Assembly (NCBI GenBank): GCA_016787725.1
Contig: JAEUTZ010000025.1
Span: 1 to 64,000 of the forward strand
Direction: 5' to 3'
Origin: Cyclobacteriaceae bacterium
Lineage (GTDB): Bacteria > Bacteroidota > Bacteroidia > Cytophagales > Cyclobacteriaceae
DNA: 64,000 nt
The notes beneath the pieces are model-generated. The model was not told the DNA's origin. It did no database searches and saw only the letters and a program-made list of their open reading frames with translations. The translations under genes and the position numbers were made by a program. Positions 47,626 through 55,156 of the stretch are shown here, one piece after another (position 1 is the stretch's first letter; every line of letters starts with the position of its first letter).

Positions 47626-47655
47626 AAAAAAATGCCGGCTTTTAACCGGCATTTT
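47626..47655 (-). terminator. Rho-independent terminator of the TIM-barrel gene
   Basis: AAAATGCCGG (47629-47638) and CCGGCATTTT (47646-47655) form a perfect 10-bp stem with a 7-base loop. On the minus strand the stem is followed by about seven T. It lies 30 bases after the stop of the gene at 47685 and separates it from the rhaT operon. Confidence 0.88.
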
Positions 47656-47684
47656 GATGATTGATAGAATGATTTTTATACGAA

Positions 47685-48722
47685 TCAGCCCAGCGCTGCC
47701 TTGCAGAACTCCAGGCATTTCTTCACTTCATCGATGGGAGTAGAGCCTTCCGGTATTTTATACTCCAACTCAATGGTAGCCGGGAAGGTGTATTTATTGT
47801 CGCGCATTAAACGCAGCGCATCGGCAAGGGGTGTCTCTGCGGTACCCCAGGGTAAATTGTCACCACCATTGGCTTTTGTTTTGCGATCCTTCATGTGCAT
47901 ACTAACAATGCGGTCATGTTTCTGCTTGATAATGTCGAGTGGGTTGGTATTGCCAGCCGCTACGTAGTGCCCCAAATCAAGATTGAGTGCATTGGCCGGT
48001 GATTGGGACAGAGCGGTATCCCAGAACGTTGGCGTTTGTTGCTCATGACCGTGGTACCCCACCTTCAATCCATACTTTTCGGCAGCCTTTCCAAGTTTCA
48101 ACGTATGGGCATCGTTGCTGGGATGTTCCAAGGTTACGTGGGATGCGCCCAGAGCTTTGGCGGCACGCAATCCATAATCAATATCGGTATCGGTATTTTG
48201 CATGCCAAATGCGTCCGGTTTAAACGCGTAGATTTCGATGTCGGCTTTCTTATACATTTTGCTGAATTCCTCGAACTTGGACATGGGTGCATTCAATCTC
48301 CATTTTGCCATTTCTTCACGATACATTTTACCTTTTGCTTCCACATCGGCCAGTGTTTTCTTTTCTTCTTCGGTAAGTTCTTGCTTTTGCTGCCGTTTGC
48401 GCCAAAGGGGCATCAGGGTACGAAAATCAACCGGGTTTTTCGGAGCACCGGCAAATGACTCCGCAGGACCGCCCATTAGTTCAATGTTGGTGATGCCGCA
48501 CTGACGGATATAATCCAGGGTTGCTTCTGCACTTTGATCGGGCAGGTCGCGGAAGGAGTATGTTATTAAACCCAATCGCACGCCTTTAATAGTTGACCCC
48601 GACTTGCCCAGGTTGTTAATGAAATTAGGTACACCAAAACTGTCATAACTTGCCATCATCGATCCTGCGATGAGGGTGGAAGCAGCTCCGATAAATTGAC
48701 GTCTGGAAGTTTTGTTTTTCAT
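47685..48722 (-). CDS. Tat-exported sugar phosphate isomerase/epimerase-like TIM-barrel protein
   Basis: This 345-residue protein begins with a twin-arginine signal (KTSRRQFIGAASTLIAG). It continues as an AP-endonuclease-2-type TIM barrel: LGLITYSFRDLP, VTLEHPSND, KVGYHGHEQQ, LNLDLGHYVAAG, VSMHMKDRK, and a C-terminal IELEYKIPEG. Metal ligands Glu, His and Asp are apparent in these segments. Proteins of this type act in the periplasm of Bacteroidota sugar-degradation loci, often with unknown substrate, sometimes as 3-keto-glycoside enzymes. It is separated from rhaT by a terminator and follows GH3 by 50 bases, so it likely shares the GH3 transcript. Confidence 0.87.
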   Translation of the reverse strand: MKNKTSRRQFIGAASTLIAGSMMASYDSFGVPNFINNLGKSGSTIKGVRLGLITYSFRDLPDQSAEATLDYIRQCGITNIELMGGPAESFAGAPKNPVDFRTLMPLWRKRQQKQELTEEEKKTLADVEAKGKMYREEMAKWRLNAPMSKFEEFSKMYKKADIEIYAFKPDAFGMQNTDTDIDYGLRAAKALGASHVTLEHPSNDAHTLKLGKAAEKYGLKVGYHGHEQQTPTFWDTALSQSPANALNLDLGHYVAAGNTNPLDIIKQKHDRIVSMHMKDRKTKANGGDNLPWGTAETPLADALRLMRDNKYTFPATIELEYKIPEGSTPIDEVKKCLEFCKAALG

Positions 48723-48772
48723 GGGTTAATGATTTTAAATTCTAACTGGTTTTATGAACATACAATTTCGTC

Positions 48773-51094
48773 TTATTTTTTATACTTCGCTGTCCGCTCA
48801 TCATTAATTACACCCTTCCAGTTCAAACCAAAAGCAAAATCATATTTGTTACCCTGATCGTCTGTATGACATTCCATATCGTGGGGAACATCTTCGGCTT
48901 GTTTTTCCACCACCTGCATACTCGCAGGCATTTGAATCGGCAACAGGGCCGAGGGTTCAGCAGCACCGGTTATCATATCCAGCAGCGCCTGATCCTGTAC
49001 CGAAAAGTGAACCAAGATTGCATCGGCATTCTTTTCAAACTCTGAGAATACCATGGGATGACTCATTTTGATGGAAACAATGACCGGCTTGCCTTTCATT
49101 TTTTTGTAGGTATCATTAATCATGCCCAGGTCTGTGGTATTGGTAGCGGTACTCTTTTTGTTTTTGTAAGTGCGATTCGTAAAACTCTCAAGCGGATCGC
49201 CACCGGCTAAGCTCGTTTCACGGGCCTCCTTTGCGGTGTATTCCCCATATTGTAAAGAGACGGGTACGTAACCAGTACCCCCTTTTTTAACATCGGCTTG
49301 ATTATACCCAATGCCAGAATAAGGACTGTTAACGAATACCAGTGCCAAATCTGCCTCTTCGGGTTTGTCGGTTACGTTGAAATACTTTTTCACCACCTCA
49401 ATGTTCACCGGATATTCCAGCGTTTCCGGAGTCTCCATTCCTAAAAAGTTTCTGCCGGCCGGAGTAAACTTCTTGGGGATATATACAGTCTTATTTTTTG
49501 TTAACGGAAGCGCGTTGGCTTTATTCTTCAGCAGGACGATGGATTTCAATTGGGCCTCGTACCCCGCCTTCATGTATTCGGGTTTACCCACGATGGTCTT
49601 TGATTCTTCAGGATTCAGATAAGGGTTTTCGAAAAGTCCGGTGCGGAAAATATTCATCAGCAACCGAACTCCTGATTGCTCCATCCGGGCACGCATAAAT
49701 TCCTCACCATGTTCTTTCACGCCCATGTTGTAGGCTTCCAACACAGGTCCTTTCTCGTTATTGCCTCCAAATTGATCCACCCCCGCCATCAACAATTTAT
49801 AGTGTCGCTCGGCTACGGTAAGCTTTTCAACCCCCCAGGGCTTACCCCCAATGAACATATCTAATACCGTTTCATCTCCGGTCACACCCCAGTCCGTACA
49901 CACCACACCTTCATACTGATATTTGTCACGGAGCAAATCCTGAATGATATATTTGTTATAAGCATTGCCTACGTTTTCATTATTCTTGGTATCCTGATTA
50001 TAGGAGATGGTATAGTACGGCATTACCGCGGAAGCCATTTTTGTTTTTCCATTTAATTTGAAGGCACCTTCCGTAAACGGGATCATGTGCATGTCGAAAT
50101 TATTACCGGGATAAACGGCATACTTTCCGATGGCATAATGGGCATCGCGTCCGGCTTCACCGGAACCACCCCCAGGCCAATGCTTCACCATGGCATTTAC
50201 GCTTTCATACCCCCAACCATCGCTGATCTCTTTATCACCCGATGACGTCTGAAAACCATCGATATAAGCCCGGCCCATATCGGCCGATAGTTGAGGGTTT
50301 TCACCGAAAGTACCATCGACCCGTAACCAGCGAGGTTCCGTAGCAATATCTACTTGAGGCGAAAGTGCGGTTGCAATGCCCAACGCCCGATATTCTTTCG
50401 CAGCAATCTTTCCAAAGGTTTCTATCAAGCCCGGATCGAAGGTAGCGGCCATTCCCATCGAACTAGGCCACATCGAAATTCTGCCGCCAGCACCTTCATT
50501 GTATTCCGTATTGGCAACGGTGCCGTGCCGTGGGTCCGAGCTGGTGTTGCTGGGGATTCCCAGACCGATGCCTTCCACCAGGGCCTGCATATTGTTATTC
50601 CATTGTGCTGCCACTTCTGGGCTTTCCACCGATGTTATCAATACATGTCGCAGATCATCTTTGGTTAAAAATTCTTTTTGCTGATCAGAAAGATCAGAAG
50701 CTGCCGCCCCGCTTTCGCTAAAGGATTTTCCATTATAGGTAGCAGCAAAGAAGCCCCGATTTTGTGCCGGTATAGATTGGTGCCGGCTATACAACATGAG
50801 CCCGGCAATTTGTTCTACGCTCATTTTTGAGGCGAGATCTTTTGCGCGATCCACCGCGGGTAAGCGCCAGTCCTCATACGGGTCCAGCTGATTGTTTTTG
50901 TTCAGGTCTTTAAACCCGAATCGGTCTACCGTCAGAATTGTGATGCCGGAGGAAGTTGAGTAGCCCAAGGTTTTGCCACCTTCATTTGTTACGATTTTTA
51001 TGCCATTCGATTCTGTCTCTGTCCATTTGGGTCCACAACCAACGGCAATCATCAGCAGTAGACTGGACAATGAAATTTGTACAACGTGCTTCAT
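48773..51094 (-). CDS. Glycoside hydrolase family 3 lipoprotein
   Basis: This 773-residue enzyme has a lipoprotein signal (C20 in MIAVGCG). The GH3 N-terminal barrel follows, with KHWPGGG (K304/H305) and the nucleophile D401 in VVCTDWGVTG. The C-terminal alpha/beta domain holds IVLLKNKANALPL, the usual GH3 segment, and LVFVNSPYSG. GH3 enzymes are retaining beta-glucosidases, beta-xylosidases or related exo-enzymes. In this locus it may remove a terminal sugar linked to rhamnose, such as glucose in flavonoid or plant glycosides. It is an outer-membrane or periplasmic lipoprotein. Confidence 0.92.
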   Translation of the reverse strand: MKHVVQISLSSLLLMIAVGCGPKWTETESNGIKIVTNEGGKTLGYSTSSGITILTVDRFGFKDLNKNNQLDPYEDWRLPAVDRAKDLASKMSVEQIAGLMLYSRHQSIPAQNRGFFAATYNGKSFSESGAAASDLSDQQKEFLTKDDLRHVLITSVESPEVAAQWNNNMQALVEGIGLGIPSNTSSDPRHGTVANTEYNEGAGGRISMWPSSMGMAATFDPGLIETFGKIAAKEYRALGIATALSPQVDIATEPRWLRVDGTFGENPQLSADMGRAYIDGFQTSSGDKEISDGWGYESVNAMVKHWPGGGSGEAGRDAHYAIGKYAVYPGNNFDMHMIPFTEGAFKLNGKTKMASAVMPYYTISYNQDTKNNENVGNAYNKYIIQDLLRDKYQYEGVVCTDWGVTGDETVLDMFIGGKPWGVEKLTVAERHYKLLMAGVDQFGGNNEKGPVLEAYNMGVKEHGEEFMRARMEQSGVRLLMNIFRTGLFENPYLNPEESKTIVGKPEYMKAGYEAQLKSIVLLKNKANALPLTKNKTVYIPKKFTPAGRNFLGMETPETLEYPVNIEVVKKYFNVTDKPEEADLALVFVNSPYSGIGYNQADVKKGGTGYVPVSLQYGEYTAKEARETSLAGGDPLESFTNRTYKNKKSTATNTTDLGMINDTYKKMKGKPVIVSIKMSHPMVFSEFEKNADAILVHFSVQDQALLDMITGAAEPSALLPIQMPASMQVVEKQAEDVPHDMECHTDDQGNKYDFAFGLNWKGVINDERTAKYKK

Positions 51095-51184
51095 TTTGGT
51101 AGAGGTTTATTTTTTTAGGTTAATTGTAAACAGGAAGCTGCAGTTCATCCTTAACAACAGACCTGTGTATAATTAGCACAACGT

Positions 51185-51223
51185 TCGATAAATTCCAATG
51201 AGATTTGATGTCGAATCTATCGA
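51185..51223. repeat. Inverted repeat between esterase and GH3 genes
   Basis: TCGATAAATTC (51185-51195) and GAATCTATCGA (51213-51223) are an inverted repeat of 11 bases with one mismatch and a 17-base spacer. There is no T-run on either side, so it is not a standard terminator. It lies about 90-130 bases upstream of the GH3 start and 61 bases after the esterase stop. It may be a regulator site or an RNA hairpin. Confidence 0.5.
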
Positions 51224-51283
51224 TTGGCAGGAATACTCGACCAATCCTGAATTTTGGGACTTCGACTCAAGTATTCACATCAG

Positions 51284-52879
51284 TTATTTTTGTTTCAATG
51301 CCTCCGAAATAGCTTTCTCCACCAACGGAGCCATCACTTTATAACCTTCCAAGGTTGGATGCACACCATCGTATCCCAGTTCTTTTTTGAGTCCGTTGCG
51401 CTCATCCTTCATGGTGGTATGATAATCGAGGTACACGAGTTTGTTTTTATCCGCATACGCTTTAATCATTTTATTCAGTGCAACTACTTTATTAGCCGGC
51501 TCCATGCCGGGTCGCCAAGGAAAATCGTAAGCCGGAATTATTGAACACAACACAGCCTTAATGCCGTTGGCTGTTGCCAGTTGCGCCATCGTAACAATGT
51601 TATCGCGGGTTTGCTCCAACGTCATCGGCCCGGTATTCCCTGCGATGTCGTTAATGCCCGCCAGGATTACCACTACTTTTGGTTTTAAATCAATCACATC
51701 TTGTTTGAAGCGCAACACCATCTGGGGTGTGGTTTGACCGCTAATACCGCGGTTGATATAAGGTTTGCCTTCAAAAAATGAAGGATCTGCTTTACTCCAG
51801 CCCTCGGTAATGGAGTTGCCCATGAACACCACCCGGTTTTCATTTGCCTTCGGTAACCCCACTTTTTTATTGTCTTCCTGGAATCGTTTCAGGTTGGCCC
51901 AGTCCATAGGGGGTTGATTAAAATTTTTCTTTATCCAGCGCAGGCAGGCATCCATCCACTGCTCTTTGGCAGCCGGGTTGTTCATGCCAAACCCGTGTTT
52001 TCCACTTGCATAGATAAAGGTTTCTACCGGCACGTTGTTTTGTTGCAAGGCGGCAACAAAGGCAAAGGTATTACCCACGGGCACCACCTGATCTGTTAAT
52101 GGTGCTGTTATAAAAGTAGGTGGAGTTTTTGACGTTACCTGCAGTTCGTTTGAGAAGTTGGCAATGTCGGCATCCGTCATGCCAAGTTCCTTGTACTTTT
52201 TAGAATCTTTAATTACGGGGGAAGACGTAACACCACCAATCAGGTTGATGCGCGAACCATTGTGCGTAAGGCTGTCGGAAAAACTGATCACCGGGTAATT
52301 TAAAATCATGAAATCCGGACGAAGACTGGTATTGTTTGGATTATCGATATACGATTTCTGAAAATGCGTGCCGGCTGTAGAAGCCAGATGACCGCCTGCG
52401 GAGGAGCCCATGATGCCAATTTTGTTGGGGTGGATATTCCATTGCTTTGCGTTTTCACGCACTACCAGAATGGCGCGTTGTGCATCCTGCAATGGACCGA
52501 TACTTTTGTCTTTCATCGTCTCCTTGCGGGGAAGGCGATACTTCAAAACAAACGCAGCGATGCCATCTTCATTCAATCGCTTCGCCACATCTCTTCCTTC
52601 ATGACTCATCGCAAGAATGCTATAACCACCACCCGGGCAAATTATTACTGCAGAGCCGGTAGCTTTTGCCGGATCCGGCAGAAATACAGTAAGAGTGGGC
52701 CGCACCACACCGCGAAGTATTTCAATCTTATTATCACCCGTTCCGTAATAGGTGGTGGCTGTATCAATGGGGGTGGATGCTTTCAATGAATTCGGGATCT
52801 CACCTTTATAGAGTGGAATTTCCTGTTGTGCAATTGCAATTCTTGAAATAAGAAGAAGGAGAATGATTATTTTTTTCAT
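51284..52879 (-). CDS. Two-domain esterase: alpha/beta hydrolase fused to SGNH hydrolase
   Basis: This 531-residue exported protein starts at the ATG of a signal peptide (MKKIIILLLLISRIAIA); 37 codons of open frame upstream are ignored. The first half is an alpha/beta hydrolase (BD-FAE/xylanase-esterase type): oxyanion ICPGGGYS, nucleophile elbow GIMGSSAGGH, His near GKHGFGMN. The second half (about residues 330-531) is an SGNH/GDSL hydrolase: block I VFMGNSITEGW, block III AGINDIAGN, block V DGVHPTLEGY. Both halves probably remove acetyl or other acyl groups from plant polysaccharide or glycosides, helping the rhamnosidases. The next gene upstream encodes a relative of the first half only. 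Confidence 0.9.
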   Translation of the reverse strand: MKKIIILLLLISRIAIAQQEIPLYKGEIPNSLKASTPIDTATTYYGTGDNKIEILRGVVRPTLTVFLPDPAKATGSAVIICPGGGYSILAMSHEGRDVAKRLNEDGIAAFVLKYRLPRKETMKDKSIGPLQDAQRAILVVRENAKQWNIHPNKIGIMGSSAGGHLASTAGTHFQKSYIDNPNNTSLRPDFMILNYPVISFSDSLTHNGSRINLIGGVTSSPVIKDSKKYKELGMTDADIANFSNELQVTSKTPPTFITAPLTDQVVPVGNTFAFVAALQQNNVPVETFIYASGKHGFGMNNPAAKEQWMDACLRWIKKNFNQPPMDWANLKRFQEDNKKVGLPKANENRVVFMGNSITEGWSKADPSFFEGKPYINRGISGQTTPQMVLRFKQDVIDLKPKVVVILAGINDIAGNTGPMTLEQTRDNIVTMAQLATANGIKAVLCSIIPAYDFPWRPGMEPANKVVALNKMIKAYADKNKLVYLDYHTTMKDERNGLKKELGYDGVHPTLEGYKVMAPLVEKAISEALKQK

Positions 52880-52944
52880 GACAATGCTTGCATTAAATAT
52901 ATATGGTTGAACAATCCGTTCTGAATGTGAATTAGAATCAAAAA

Positions 52945-53807
52945 TCAGAATCCATGCATACTTAACCAATCTGTAAACCGGTCTATCCATGTATCTGTGG
53001 GCAGATTCTTTTTGTTCATTCCAAATCCATGTCCACCTCTTTCATATATGTGCAGTTCAGCCTGTTGATTTGCTTCAAACCATTTGGAGTACACATTCAC
53101 ACTATGGCTTGCGAGCCCCAATTCATCATCACTGGCGGCTACAATGAAAATGGGTGTTTTCGCAGTGGGCACAGCGGATCCAATTACAGCTTTTTCATAA
53201 AGGTAAATGGGCGCTACAAAATTCGGACGGTTTCATCAGTAGCACTATACACTACAGACATAGTTACGGTGCCACCGGCAGAGAACCCCATGAATCCGAT
53301 TTTGCTGGGATTAATTTTATACTCCTTTGCATGCTCGCGCACGTATTTCATAGCCGTTAATCCATCCTGTAGAGCAAGTTTTACCACAGGCGCATTAATC
53401 GAATCCAGCTTTATGAAGTTGCGTGTGGCCATCAAAGTCATCAAGCTATTCTCTGGTTTGGATGGATCGCTGTGGACTAGTCTGTATTTCAAAACAAAGA
53501 CTGTGATTCCTTTTTCATTTAGTTTCTTTGCCACCTGGTTTCCTTCACTTTCAATCGATAAAATATGAAAAGCTCCACCCGGTGCAACAATAATGGCTGT
53601 GCCATTGGGGTTGTCAGGAATGAAAGGAGTGAGGGATGGTTTTGAAACATCTACTACCAACACATTTCCATTGGCATTGATGGTTTGTTCTGACCAGGTC
53701 CAGTTTTCAGAACCCGGTGCAACACTCGGATATAAGGCAATCTCCTTTGGTTGCGCGGTGCAATTGAATCCAATAACTAATCCTGCAAGGGTCAATAGCT
53801 TTTTCAT
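52945..53807 (-). pseudogene. Alpha/beta hydrolase gene with a single-base frameshift
   Basis: Two frames together make one hydrolase. Residues 1-197 (53807-53214) have a signal peptide (MKKLLTLAGLVIGF...), oxyanion VAPGGAFH and nucleophile GFMGFSAGG. They run into a stop right after ATDETVRIL. One base earlier in phase, the frame continues RPNFVAPIYLYEKAVIGSAV and then PTAKTPIFIVAASDDELG and GGHGFGMN, with the catalytic Asp and His. The full span is 863 bases, one short of a multiple of three. The paralogue at 51284 reads RPDFMILNYPV at this place, which fixes the break at about 53220-53240. It is either a real inactivating deletion or an assembly error. The codons are otherwise intact. Confidence 0.85.
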
Positions 53808-53854
53808 GGCGGTTTGGTAATACTATTCTCAAATCTCGTTAGTTAAGTCATAAA

Positions 53855-53877
53855 ACTATCATGTACTGTCCTGTAAC
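53855..53877 (-). promoter_or_regulatory. Candidate regulator site B (TCATG-N5-TCCTG)
   Basis: On the plus strand TCATG (53859-53863) and TCCTG (53869-53873) are 10 bases apart, with flanks AAACT before and TAAC after. It lies 52 bases upstream of the frameshifted hydrolase ATG (minus) and 57 bases upstream of the CehA-like gene (plus). A -7-like GAGATTTG on the minus strand (53837-53830) lies 22 bases away. Confidence 0.55.
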
Positions 53878-53933
53878 TCAAATCGGGGGTTATAAGCGGT
53901 TATTATTATCTTTCGAAGTTTTATGGGTAAATC

Positions 53934-55142
53934 ATGACAACGATAATGTTTCAATTTGTACTTCTCCTGATTGGATCATTTCTGATGGCTTGCAATTCCT
54001 CCGAGACAATGCAACCGACCTGGTACAAAGGCAATCTGCACACCCACACCTACTGGAGCGATGGCGATGAGTTTCCGGAACTGGTGCTGGAGTGGTACAA
54101 ATCCAGCGGCTATCATTTCGTTGCCTTATCGGACCACAACACCCTGGCGCAGACTGAGAAGTGGAAACTCATTGCGAAAAGCCCGCTTTACGAAGCAAGT
54201 TTCCAGAGGTATCTGGAGAAGTTCGGAAAGGAGTGGGTTGAATACAAAACCGATACGGGTCGCATTCAGGTGAAATTGAAGACCTACCAGGAATACAAAA
54301 GTAAAATGGAAGAGGCGGGTTTTCTGATCATTCCAGCGGAAGAGATTACGAACAATGTGAACAATATGCCCGTGCATATCAATGCCACCAACTTGCAGGA
54401 GTTAATTACCCCACCCAATTCGACTACAGTAGCCGAGACGATGCAACTATCGGTTGATGCGGTATTGCAACAACGAGAAAAGACCGGTGTGCCCATGTTT
54501 CCGCACATCAATCATCCCAATTTTTATTGGGCGATTACCCTCGATGACATGATTAGTTTAAGAGGTGAACAATTCTTTGAGGTATATAATGGTCATCCAC
54601 TGGTACGGAATTATGGCGATTCCCTCCATCTGGATACAGAGAGAATGTGGGACTTGATCAATATGGCTTATGCCAGACGCAAACAACCTTTGATGTATGG
54701 ATTGGCCACGGATGACAGTCATAATTATCATCAATTTGGCGAGGCCTTCAGCAATGCAGGCAGGGGTTGGGTGATGGTAAGAGCCGAGAAATTGGATGCG
54801 GCTGCGCTGATTGCCGCTATGGAAGCGGGTGACTTTTATGCCTCTACCGGAGTAACCCTGCGTGAAGTTTCGTTTGAAAATGATGAGTTGAAAGTTGAAA
54901 TAGCCACAGCTGAAGGCGTGAACTACAAGATTGAATTCATTGGTGTTTTGAAAAATGAAAATGAGTCGCGCGTGTTGAAGTCAATAGAGGGTGTTGAGGG
55001 AAGTTTCAATGTAACCGATGAATATCTTTTTGTGCGTGCCAAAATAACCTCCAGTAAACTTCAGACAAATCCTTTTCAGGAAGGTGATTTTGAAAGCGCG
55101 TGGACGCAGCCCGTCTTTAAAAAAGTAGGCAACAGGCAGTAG
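53934..55142 (+). CDS. CehA/McbA-type PHP-domain metallohydrolase, lipoprotein
   Basis: This 402-residue protein has a lipoprotein signal (C20 in SFLMACN). The PHP-like metal site includes H36 and H38 (GNLHTHTYWSDGDE), D67-H68 (VALSDHNTLAQ), a later His in MFPHINHPNF and LATDDSHNYHQF. Members of the CehA/McbA group hydrolyse ester, carbamate or phosphoester bonds, and many are uncharacterised. It is the only plus-strand enzyme gene inside the rhamnoside cluster. It is divergent from the frameshifted hydrolase, with site B in the 126 bases between them. It converges with GH78. Confidence 0.87.
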   Translation: MTTIMFQFVLLLIGSFLMACNSSETMQPTWYKGNLHTHTYWSDGDEFPELVLEWYKSSGYHFVALSDHNTLAQTEKWKLIAKSPLYEASFQRYLEKFGKEWVEYKTDTGRIQVKLKTYQEYKSKMEEAGFLIIPAEEITNNVNNMPVHINATNLQELITPPNSTTVAETMQLSVDAVLQQREKTGVPMFPHINHPNFYWAITLDDMISLRGEQFFEVYNGHPLVRNYGDSLHLDTERMWDLINMAYARRKQPLMYGLATDDSHNYHQFGEAFSNAGRGWVMVRAEKLDAAALIAAMEAGDFYASTGVTLREVSFENDELKVEIATAEGVNYKIEFIGVLKNENESRVLKSIEGVEGSFNVTDEYLFVRAKITSSKLQTNPFQEGDFESAWTQPVFKKVGNRQ

Positions 55143-55156
55143 TACTCGGCAGTAGT

